A stretch of DNA of 64,000 nucleotides from positions 1,237,561-1,301,560 of the forward strand of contig BCIH01000003.1 in the NCBI GenBank assembly GCA_002897115.2. Direction: 5' to 3'. Source of the stretch: Prototheca cutis (taxonomy: Eukaryota > Chlorophyta > Trebouxiophyceae > Chlorellales > Chlorellaceae). This document shows, piece by piece, positions 10,172 to 19,640 of this stretch. Under the pieces are notes generated by a model. The model had not been told where the DNA came from. It searched no databases and saw only the letters and a program-made list of their open reading frames with translations. The number at the start of each line of letters is the position of its first letter. The first letter of the stretch is position 1. The position numbers and the translations under genes were made by a program.

Positions 10172-11101
10172 NNNNNNNNNNNNNNNNNNNNNNNNNNNNN
10201 NNNNNNNNNNNNNNNNNNNNNNNNNNNNNNNNNNNNNNNNNNNNNNNNNNNNNNNNNNNNNNNNNNNNNNNNNNNNNNNNNNNNNNNNNNNNNNNNNNNN
10301 NNNNNNNNNNNNNNNNNNNNNNNNNNNNNNNNNNNNNNNNNNNNNNNNNNNNNNNNNNNNNNNNNNNNNNNNNNNNNNNNNNNNNNNNNNNNNNNNNNNN
10401 NNNNNNNNNNNNNNNNNNNNNNNNNNNNNNNNNNNNNNNNNNNNNNNNNNNNNNNNNNNNNNNNNNNNNNNNNNNNNNNNNNNNNNNNNNNNNNNNNNNN
10501 NNNNNNNNNNNNNNNNNNNNNNNNNNNNNNNNNNNNNNNNNNNNNNNNNNNNNNNNNNNNNNNNNNNNNNNNNNNNNNNNNNNNNNNNNNNNNNNNNNNN
10601 NNNNNNNNNNNNNNNNNNNNNNNNNNNNNNNNNNNNNNNNNNNNNNNNNNNNNNNNNNNNNNNNNNNNNNNNNNNNNNNNNNNNNNNNNNNNNNNNNNNN
10701 NNNNNNNNNNNNNNNNNNNNNNNNNNNNNNNNNNNNNNNNNNNNNNNNNNNNNNNNNNNNNNNNNNNNNNNNNNNNNNNNNNNNNNNNNNNNNNNNNNNN
10801 NNNNNNNNNNNNNNNNNNNNNNNNNNNNNNNNNNNNNNNNNNNNNNNNNNNNNNNNNNNNNNNNNNNNNNNNNNNNNNNNNNNNNNNNNNNNNNNNNNNN
10901 NNNNNNNNNNNNNNNNNNNNNNNNNNNNNNNNNNNNNNNNNNNNNNNNNNNNNNNNNNNNNNNNNNNNNNNNNNNNNNNNNNNNNNNNNNNNNNNNNNNN
11001 NNNNNNNNNNNNNNNNNNNNNNNNNNNNNNNNNNNNNNNNNNNNNNNNNNNNNNNNNNNNNNNNNNNNNNNNNNNNNNNNNNNNNNNNNNNNNNNNNNNN
11101 N
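10172..11101. other. Assembly gap (930 N)
   Basis: A run of N immediately 5' of the visible Fanzor sequence. The gap and the single ambiguous bases beside it suggest GC-rich low-complexity or multi-copy sequence. Confidence 0.99.
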
Positions 11102-11285
11102 GGTGGGAGTCGATGGATCTCGAGAAGGTTTCATCATTTTCTGCCGTCACTGTACATTGTCCTGGGACCCTAGGATGTGTCACTCATCTTCTGCACATGT
11201 AAGGCTGACTATTGACAATGGAATGGAATGGTGAAAAGAAAAGACAAGGAGAGAGAGGTGGGGGGTATGTGGATGTATCATGGCA

Positions 11286-12013
11286 TCAAGCCTCGGGCTC
11301 TGCCTGCTCGGGCTCGGCGGCAGCAGGCTCGGGGGCAGCTTCGCCGGCCGCACGCGCGGCTGCCTCGGCGCGCCTCCGGCCGCGGTGGCTGTCGGGCTGC
11401 TGCCTCTGGCCCTCGGGAATCTCGTACTCGCCGTTGGGCAGCACGCTGACGGTCTGGCGCCGCGAGTTGCGTGAAAAGACAACGATGCCGTTGATCAAGG
11501 AATACAGAGTGTAGTCCTTGCCGAGGCCCACATTCTTCCCGGGATGCACCTGGCAAAGGGTTGAGGGATTGGGGGATTTCGATATTTGACAAGGGCGAGG
11601 TTGGGTGTTGCTGGCCAGGCGATTGCGGGGAGGCATTCGAGGAGTGGCAGCGCCAGCCAGCCAGCTGACCACCCTGTGACCTACCACGAGATCAAAATGT
11701 GCCCATCCCTGGCGCCAGCAGGACCACAACATCACAACAAACCAGTCCTGCCAACCTTGGTGCCAAGTTGGCGGATGATGATGCCACCGGCGCCAACTGC
11801 CTGGCCCCCAAACACCTTGACTCCCCGGCGCTTGCTGATGGAGTCACGGCCGTTCTTGCTGGACCCGGAACCCTTCTTGTGGGCGGCCTCGATGATCAGT
11901 GGGGCCATGGGGGGAGCCGAGAAGCTGCACCGGCCAGGCTGGGGCAGCATCGCGTAGGACGGGCGCCGCGGGCAGACCGTGCCGAAGAAGGAGGACGTGA
12001 ACATGCCCTGCAT
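11286..12013 (-). CDS. rpl27: Plastid (organellar) large-subunit ribosomal protein bL27
   Basis: Two exons (11756-12013 and 11286-11549) joined in phase, about 173 residues. After a Ser/Pro/Arg-rich N-terminal extension ([13 protein letters not shown]...) typical of an organelle transit peptide comes the bL27 signature: [70 protein letters not shown]. bL27 reaches the peptidyl-transferase centre of bacterial-type ribosomes. Green-plant plastid bL27 is nuclear encoded, so a plastid location is likely, though a mitochondrial paralogue is not excluded. An unusual tail of about 60 residues rich in Ala, Glu, Pro and Gln follows the core. A second Met (12002-12004) is an alternative start. The element A boundary lies only about 180 bp upstream of the ATG. 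Confidence 0.93.
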
Positions 12014-12394
12014 GGTGTCCGATACTCGGTGAGGATCCTCTACTATGGGACTGGTGTCAGCAAAGTCGAGACTCTGAATCGCAAAACCCGGTGTTTGGCT
12101 TAAATAAACAGGGTCGACCTTGAGCGGGTGTTTACGGTGGATCTTTCTGGTGTCCCCGTCGCACAACCACCCGATGCAGAAAGCCGACGCGCGGATGCAA
12201 TCTGGTGAGGTACGATTCCAGACAAACTGGGGGGCACCCCACGACAGCGCCCGCTCTCCGCCACCCGGAGAGGAGGCGCCAGTTGAGGTTATCGAACAAC
12301 AAAGTAGCTGGGCATTGCCTCACAGCATGCGTTCAATGGTACTGTTCCGTGACGCAGGGCCTGCGGTGAATCCTGGTGATCAGATCATATCATA

Positions 12395-12900
12395 TCAGGT
12401 GGAGTGCCCGGGAGGGCGGAGGTGCAGAGGGGGGAGCTTGGTTTTGCGATCAAAAGCCGGCGGCCTTTTGCCGGGCAGGACCAGTCTCTCCTCCAGGTGG
12501 CGGGTGTTGCACGCGGCGTTGACGTCGTGGTTCCACACCACGCCACACCTCTGGCATTTGAGGATGGCGTACTTGTTCCGGGCGGTGCTGCTGTTTGGAT
12601 TGTGTGCAGTGCTGCCGCTGGATGGGGCCCACTGCCAACCGCGGGGCATCACGTCCACCGGCCTCGCCCCGGCCTGGAGCACCTGTTGCGCTTGATGCCG
12701 GCGTACCCCCTGGGTGGGTGTCTTCTCTTCCNACCCCCGTCGCATCACNAACGCATGCCTCTTGTGCGTGCTTGCCAACCTCAATGCCACCCCTGCGGTG
12801 TGCACGTCCCAGGACAGCCGCCGGTGCAGCCCTTCAAGGTCGTGCTCACGTGGCAGCAGTGCATTGTGCGGGGGCGGCCCGGTGCCGACCAGGGTGCTGT
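12395..12900 (-). pseudogene. TnpB/Fanzor-like C-terminal fragment, copy A
   Basis: The minus-strand frame is open for about 165 residues. It contains KYAILKCQRCGVVWNHDVNA and ACNTR, then GKRPPAF. This is the zinc-knuckle plus RuvC-III signature (C-x2-C-G-x-V-W-N-R-D-V-N-A-A-R-N) and the terminal GKRPxxF motif of TnpB/Fanzor proteins. The Arg before the catalytic Asp is His here. I cannot find RuvC-I or RuvC-II upstream in any frame, so this is treated as a remnant. The reverse frame (plus strand) is also open but has no recognisable motif. Confidence 0.55.
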
Positions 12901-13067
12901 GTCCGGCCCTGTGACGGCCGGCGCATCAACCAGTCCGATGCAGTGGCTGCATTGTCCATTCGTATGGTCCGGCTTCAACGCAGGATGAGGAGAAGGCATT
13001 TTTTGACTATGGACATCAACCGGCACCAGCCACCACAGCTGCTCGGCCTGACGATCACGCCCAGCAC

Positions 13068-13624
13068 ATGGAGGACTGGCACGATCCGAACCAGCAGGCG
13101 GTCGGCCGCCGGGTCGGCCGCCGGCAGCGCCGGGTCAACCCCCGCTATGCTGACCAGGAGCCACCACGAGACATCCATGGTGCCAGATCCCAACAGGCTG
13201 CTGTGGACAGCCAGCTGGTCTTGCTGACCCCGAGCGCGGCATCCCAAGTGGGAAGGATGCTGGACCTTCAACCCCTGCCCCTCACCACCCCCTGAAAGAC
13301 TTTGTCCTCAACGGCATCGTGCAGTACCGCATGCTAAAGAACCCACATGCACCGAAGGATGGTCATCTTCGATTCACTCACAAAGTGCTAAGCACCCGCT
13401 CCCCGGAATGCATCGACAAGTGGGCAACAGAGCTGGAAGAAGAAGGGATCTGGGTTGAAATGCCTCCCAACTCAGGCTCTGGATCCAAGAAGCGGAAGAT
13501 CGGGTGGCTGGAACTGAGTCGCCAGAAGTACAGGCAGAGGACCACATCGAGATTAAATGCAGCTGCAGAGGCCCAGCCCCTGGCCATGGNGCTGAGCGTT
13601 GCTCAACTTGAACCTGATCCCTAG
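13068..13624 (+). pseudogene. Conserved element ORF of unknown function, copy A (frameshifted)
   Basis: The plus-strand frame starts MEDWHDPNQQAVGRR, runs through AAVDSQLVLLTPSAAS, and is then thrown out of frame by a one-base deletion relative to copy B near 13245. It resumes as HPLKDFVLNGIVQYRMLKN, GHLRFTHKVLSTRSPE and DKWATELEEEGIWVEMP, with stop at 13624. The same protein is recognisable in copy B, so the frame was once coding. The charged ending (KKRKIGWLELSRQKYRQR) suggests nucleic-acid binding. I do not recognise the family. Confidence 0.5.
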
Positions 13625-14280
13625 ATAGATTGACCTGTCTTTGTCTGCACAGTACTCCCCTTGATTTGGCAACAATGGGCAATTGAATGAGGATATGGAG
13701 GTGTAAGACGAGATTTTCTTCTGAAATCAACCCACGTAGCGCCTGCTATGGGACCCAAACAGTTCATAGCCCAAGGCCCTTGCCAATCCTAAGACTGCTT
13801 CCTGGCGGCGCGTTTGAAGAATGTCAAGGGCCGCCGAACGAGAAACCGACATAATCGCAACTCCCATCTGCACCCTCAATCCTTTCATTATCTCGATTTC
13901 TGGAGTTAACAGGCGCTTCAAGGGCCTACACGCGCGACTTGGTGGCCCCGTCCTCCGCAGCTGCGCGGCCCCCGAACGTCGAAGGATGGTTGCCCACGAA
14001 CGCGCTCCGTACTGGCCCCGCCCTGTTGTCAAACTGTGCTTTGGGTGCGGAATAAACATCCTTTTGCAGCCATAGAAGAGGGTTCTGCACGGGAGGGCCT
14101 GGAGGGGATTGTCGAATATTGTTCACGACGCAATCGAGCGAGGGCTTCCGAATCGTCATTCGAATGAGGCCAGCAACAGCTCTCTACACCGGATTAACCA
14201 CTGGAGCAACAGCGTGGCGATCCCGAGACTTTTAAAATGCTTGATTCTTTGTGAGCTCTTTTTAATGCAATAAATCAGGC

Positions 14281-17200
14281 ATGAGTGGCGCTCTGCGGCC
14301 CGTGCAATCGGACATGGGCACCGAGCCCAGTTCGGCCCTGACCAGGGATGACCTGAAAAACCTGCTGGGGCAGTGCCTGAAGCTGGCTTCGGAGAACAAG
14401 ATCACCGCAAAAAATACGTGGGGACTGCCGCTGATTGAGCACCTCGAGGACCTCATCAAGGCCGAGCCGGAGACGACCAATTTCCAGAAGGCCAGCGTCA
14501 CCTTGGATGCCGGAGTGAAGATCTACGGCACACGCGTCGACTCGGTCCACACGGAGACGTTCAAGATCCTGGGAGGCCTGGGCAGAGCATCAGGAGCAGA
14601 TGGCGCTGAAGGTAACTTGCCCATGTGGGCAGTGGAGAGGTGCCAGGGGCTCTCGGGGTTGGGCCACCTGTGGTAAAGGCACCCGGCTCCAGCGGAAACA
14701 CGCTGCGGAACTGGCATTTATACTCAAAATGCCCGGCTAGAGAGTGGTGCTTGAACACTTCAACACGCTTTCCTCATGTGCTGCAACAAACAAAACATTC
14801 CCGCAGATGAGGCTAGCGGGGAGGGAGATCGCGAGGGCGGGCCCGGCATCTCCCGCCGGTCCAAGATCCTTAACATCGACCCCAACGCGACACTGGAGGC
14901 ATCCTTTGAAGCGCTCAACGTCAAAAAGTTTGACCTGGCATTTGATGTGGATCCTCTGTTCCAACAGACCTCGGCCCAGTTCGATGAAGGCGGCGTGCAA
15001 GGTGAGAAGTTTTTTTGAGTATTTGTCGTTCTGGGGTTGCCTCTCGCATTGGATTGCAATTGGGTGGGTGTGCATGTTGGCTAGATATAGGGTGTCTGCT
15101 TATTCTGCGGTGGTCCTTGCANGGAGGATATATGCATGTGGGACAGCAGTCGGAAAACCCCCCTTGCCATCGCCATGCTGCAGGCCTGTTGCTCAACACC
15201 TTTGGTGTATTCCGGGGGTGTGACATCATGTTTGATTCGAGCGAAGTCCCAGAACAGGCAGTGGATGAGGCTCTCCAGCAACCGCACCCAGCACTTGTAC
15301 GTTTGATGGCATGCTCGGTCTTTTGCTGCCGCAGAGCTGGGCTCGGTTTTGCAGGGAAGACAGTCTCACTTTTTTGCTGAGCAGGGCGAGATGACAAAGG
15401 TTCGGGTGCACCCGAGAGGGATTCTGTCATCAGATTTTACTATGACTAGTTCGATCAGCCCCAGCAATTGCTGTGCCACAACTCCCTACACTGCAGGAAA
15501 AGGATGACTTGGCGGGGCTGGAAGACGCGCTTGCCACCTGGCAGGACAGATGGTGCGCCAGTGCAACGGGGTCAAGCCGACTGTGCCCCAGCTTGGACGG
15601 CATTCTCGCCTTGGCCGGGGATGGTCCGGGGTCAACCGCACGTGACTATGCAGCCGCCGAGGTTTGGGTTGAGGGCCTGGCCGGCCGGGTCTTCTCTGCC
15701 GAGGGGGTGACTGGTAGAGACTGCGCCAGCACCGCTGCGAATGACGGCACTGGGCCAACGGTGTCTTGCAACTACGACCCTGCACCCGCCGTGGCCGTGC
15801 ACGGCGACCGCCCAGAAGATTCCGGTGGGGCAGAGTGGGTGTGCGTCAAATTCTGCAGAGTGCAGGGGTTGTCTTGCATCAGCACACAGACCGACCTTGG
15901 GGCTATCCACTGATAAACTCATGCAAAAAACCCTTGCCAGGCTATGATGGCTTTGGACGGGACGACGATTTTGGCGGCGATGATTACGGTGATGATGAAG
16001 CTGGCGATGCCATGTCTCATGACCAAGGCAGTTCCATCCAGCCATTGGGAGGGGCAGCAGCCAGCCATGCTACGGGGGGAGACTCGATGGCGAGCGGGCT
16101 GACGCATGAGGCTCTGCGGTGGCTGATGACGGCCGGTGCTGACGACGATGACACACGGTCAGAGGTGACGGGCGTTTCAGGGGCACTCACCGGCAGCAGC
16201 AAGGGCTGGGCGGGTACTGCTCACTGGCGGTACCGCACCACAGCAAGACAGGAGGCCCGGCATGGAAATTCAGCTGCCGATGATGAAGCTGACAGCGGTG
16301 CCAGTGTTCCCAAGCGCTCCAAGAAGTCTGCAGGGTGAGTCGTCGTGGAGTGGTGATGCACAGGCACTGCATTTGTGAGCAAGTACTGTGGTTTGGTGGG
16401 GAAGTGGCGCAGTTGTGGGGGTGTTGAGCGTGATTCTTCCCTAAGAAATTACAGCCTCTCATTAAACACTGTCAACCCCGACACGACATATTAATTCCAC
16501 TGGCTGCAGAAAGGACGGGCCATTCGACTTCATGAGCCTGATGGCGGCCGGCCCGCCGCCGACATTTCCCATGCTACCTCCGCCTAAAAAGACTGCCGGC
16601 ACCAAGACATCAAGGACGGTCCGGAAACTCCTGCCTGAAGACCATCACATCCAGGCAAGTTATTGTTGGGCATTGTGGCCGGGACTGGAAACAGTTCTGG
16701 TCGGAAGGGGATGCACAGTCCGGACGAGCGTCTACCTACTGCACCCATGTTGTTTTCATGCGGCGACCATCCTTCCTGGACAGTCAATCTGTGGAGCGAG
16801 TTGAAGCACGCTTGCACATGCCACAATCTCCTCTCTCCCCACCACCACCCCTTGCAAAATAATGCATGCAGGCGGACAGATTTTTCCGGTTTGGGCTTCG
16901 GCCGGGCGTCACCATCCTGCCGCCGGCCCGACAGCGCGGCGGCGACCCCGCGCATGCGCTGGCCCCCTCTGATCCCTGGTTTGCAGCAGCTGACGATGAC
17001 GGAGGGGCTTTTTCGAACAACGAAGCTGACGACGGCATCTTTGCTCCGAACGGCGACGATGGCGCTGCCTCTGGCCTCACCACAGGAAACGGCTTGGAGC
17101 TGGTTCAGGCGGCTCGAAAGGTGGAGACCACGTCTGTTACCTATGCGCGGTCCGCCAAACAAGTGGACGTCAGGGCGCTCAAGGAGTGCATGTGGGCGGG

Positions 17201-17550
17201 GATGCAGGAAGAAAGGGCTACAGGACATGGTGTGGATCCCTCCCACCCTGTGCACCTGCAAGCCCTGTTGGACCGGGTCCCGGCCATGGGGCCGGCGGGG
17301 AATCTTGCCGACATCTCCGTTCACCTTGTCTTTATCTGCGTTCTGCATCTGACCAACGAGCACGGCCTGGTCATCCACGGCTCCCCTGATCTCCGGCAGT
17401 TTGACGTGAGTAGCATTCCCCAGGCGGGCCACTGACTATGACGGGATGAACCATGCAATGTAACAGCTCGTGAGAATCAATTGTTACAATGGAAGAGTTG
17501 CTGGGCAACTAAAGGGAATCCCGGTCGCATTGCATCGCTCAGTATTGTAA
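14281..17550 (+). CDS. CAPH: Condensin complex subunit 2 (CAP-H/Brn1, barren kleisin)
   Basis: Kleisin subunit of condensin I, bridging the SMC2-SMC4 heads during chromosome compaction. Exon 1 (14281-14611) holds NTWGLPLIEHLEDLI and FQKASVTLDAGVKIYGTRVD, then ETFKILGGLGR. Exon 2 (14807-15001) has SKILNIDPNATLEASFEAL and KKFDLAFDVDPLFQQTSAQF. Exon 3 is 15184-15296. Later exons give the acidic GYDGFGRDDDFGGDDYGDDE stretch and GPFDFMSLMAAGPPPTF. The C-terminal winged-helix part includes TTSVTYARSAKQVDVRALKE and VHLVFICVLHLTNEHGL. The frame can stop at 17433-17435, but a GTGAGT donor at 17406 and an acceptor before 17467 give a tail D-LVRINCYNGR ending at 17550, which better matches the family ending. 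The exon between 15,450 and 15,830 is uncertain. Confidence 0.9.
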
Positions 17551-17639
17551 CAAGGGCGAGCAAAGTCTTCAGATGCAGATTTCACAACCATGGGCCAATG
17601 ACAACACAAGCAACTGGCAAAAATGTGTTGTCGTCATCG

Positions 17640-19316
17640 TCAGAAATGGCGTCGGCGGGCCTTGTCTGCGTAGCCGTATGTGTTGTAATAGCCAGTGGGC
17701 ACACGCTGGGAGTCGAGGAGGGCCTGCTGCCGGGCAGCTTCCTTGCCCTCCCGTTCCAGCCGCTCTGCCCGGAGTACAGCCCACATGTCAGCCTTTGCAG
17801 CTGCCGCATGTGCGGCGCTGCCTGCGTTGTGATCGTCGTCACTGTCCCCTGACTCCCTGTGCTGCTTCCTCCCCTTCCTCTTCTTGTCCCATTTGTGCTT
17901 CTTGCCCTTATCTGCGCGGCCCTTTGACGAAGAATGCCGCTTGTGCCGCCGCCGAGGAGTGGCACTCTGATCGCTGTCGCTGTCGTCAGAGTCCTGACCG
18001 TCGTGGGGGGCGCTGTCACCCATGTCCTCTCTCGTGTTGGCTGCATCCGCCTCCAGCGCTGCAACGGTGGACCATTTCCAGGCCTGCATCTGGTCCCGTG
18101 CCTCGCCGGGCAAAGGTGGCTGGACTGCCGCAGCACTCCTAGCATACCTGCAATGCATGCGTGAAGCGGATGCAGTCAATCAGGCCAGGAGAGCATCCAC
18201 ATCCATTCAAAGGCAGTCATGCATGTGATACGCTCATTCGGCCAGGTGCCGTCACCCATGCCGCATTGACATTCCGCTGGACCGGCCCTCGAGGATTTTC
18301 AGGTAACAATTAAGAGACATCAGGGCCCTGTGCCCCCCCACCCCACCCCCTTTACACCGCCCCCCCCAAAAAACTCCCACACAACCATGGCTTTGACTGG
18401 TCGCCAGTCACGCCGTGCCCGAACATGAACCGCTCATCAAATTTGGCATCTGATGTCCGAGCCTTCGGGTCGCCCCGGGCGGCTTCTTTTTGTCGTTTCT
18501 CAGCCTGCAGGCAGAGGGGATGTAGTGTTGGCGTTGCACACTGAGCAGTCATGGGACATGTGGTGATTGTACCCATTTGCGCCGCAGCAATGCATTTCGA
18601 CGACCTGGCCCCCTCATCTCAGAGTCAACATCGGCANTCCTCTTCCCAAGGACAGACGGACAGCTGTACCTCGGCTTCGGGATTTCTGGCTTGGGCAAGC
18701 TGCTCCTCTGCCTCAAAGAGATTGAAATGCTTCAGAGGCTGCTGTGCTGTTGCTTGCCCTACCAGCTGCCGGCCGGCCGGGGTTCCGTCGGAACCGGGCA
18801 ACCGTGCGGGATGTTGGTCTGCATCCGCAACATCAGGCGCTGATGCCAGACTCCCATGTGCAGGCTCGTCAGGCAAGATCTCCATCTGCAGGGTGGTGTC
18901 GCCGGACAAAAGAGTACGTGCGGGCCAGTTGCAAGCTCTTTACGCAGGTGGCATGTGGCAAACGCGCTGAACCCCCAGNCCGTGCTGGCACAGCAATAAA
19001 GCTCAATTCCGCCACTACCACCACCTACCCCTCTCCTCTGCCGGGCTTGCGCCAGCAGGGCACGGTGTCGGAACTGGGCCTCGGCAACTTTGTGCCTCTG
19101 TGCAGCCTCTTGCTCCGCCGCTGCCTGCTGTGCCTCGTCCCGGGCGACCTTGAGGCGGTTCTCCCGTCCATAGACATTCCACCGCTTTTGCGGCAGGATG
19201 TTCAGGCCCCCTGGTGGTAGAAAGATTGAAGCACGTGCCTGTCGCATAATACATGTAGACATTGCATGCCGCAGGAGCCTTTCCAGGATTCACTCCGACG
19301 CACCGTGACCCCCCAT
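17640..19316 (-). CDS. LENG1: LENG1 homologue (CIR N-terminal domain, spliceosome-associated)
   Basis: Homologue of leukocyte receptor cluster member 1. Coding exon 1 is only 13 nt (19304-19316, MGGH plus one base). It joins in phase to 19210 to give MGGHGGLNILPQKRWNVYGR, the hallmark CIR_N start, followed by ENRLKVARDEAQQAAAEQEA and a charged helix. A middle exon carries PLKHFNLFEAEEQLAQARNP. The next has AEKRQKEAARGDPKARTSDA and FDERFMFGHGVTGDQSKPW. The last exon is Lys/Arg/Asp/Ser rich (PRRRHKRHSSSKGRADKGKK) and ends GYADKARRRHF. Human LENG1 is found with spliceosomal complexes; the molecular role is unknown. It converges on CAP-H and diverges from the cyclase-associated protein gene. Confidence 0.87.
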
Positions 19317-19640
19317 GGAGACCGCTCAGGCCCCAAACTCCGGTCTCGAGACTTCTTTCACCAAGCGGTGGTGCTCCCACAAATCAGGCCCAGATAACAA
19401 ATGAATTTCCGTGTCTAAAGATGCACAGATAAACAAGGTCACAACCCGACGGAGATCAGTAAATGCTCCAAATGCTTATGGCGACATGCATGAAACAAGA
19501 GTGGGGACATGCACCTTTTCAAACGACCCCCGATCGACGATGATTGATTGATGCCGCGATCAGAGGTGCTGGGTTCACAGAGCCTCGGTNCATCAATGGC
19601 AGACAGCCACGAATTCTTGATCTGATCAAGCAATTCTAGG
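19317..19640. promoter_or_regulatory. Shared 5' region of divergent LENG1 and CAP genes
   Basis: 324 bp between opposed start codons, with one ambiguous base at 19590. No ORF of interest and no certain core-promoter element seen. Confidence 0.5.

Larger units (their letters stand above)
12195..14114 (+). mobile_element. Degenerate mobile element, copy A (inverted relative to copy B)
   Basis: About 1.9 kb that aligns by eye, end to end and with many indels, to the reverse complement of 25289-27165. The left edge is at GCAATC-GGTACGATTCCAG and the right edge near GGGATTGTCG. It sits between the divergent starts of bL27 and CAP-H. Inside are a TnpB/Fanzor-like C-terminal motif on the minus strand and a separate conserved ORF on the plus strand. 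I saw no clear terminal inverted repeats or target-site duplication. Three ambiguous bases (12732, 12749, 13590) fit a multi-copy repeat. Confidence 0.75.

Noticed and set aside
9651..11183. Very long ORFs on several frames spanning the N gap
   Set aside because: They are open only because N codons are not stops. The flanking real residues are Ala- or Pro-rich shadows of the Fanzor frame.
12404..12988. Plus-strand ORF of 194 aa in element copy A and its 248-aa counterpart in copy B
   Set aside because: It is the exact antisense of the CQRCGVVWN-DVNAA frame in GC-rich DNA and has no recognisable motif of its own. The signature on the other strand is too specific to be chance.
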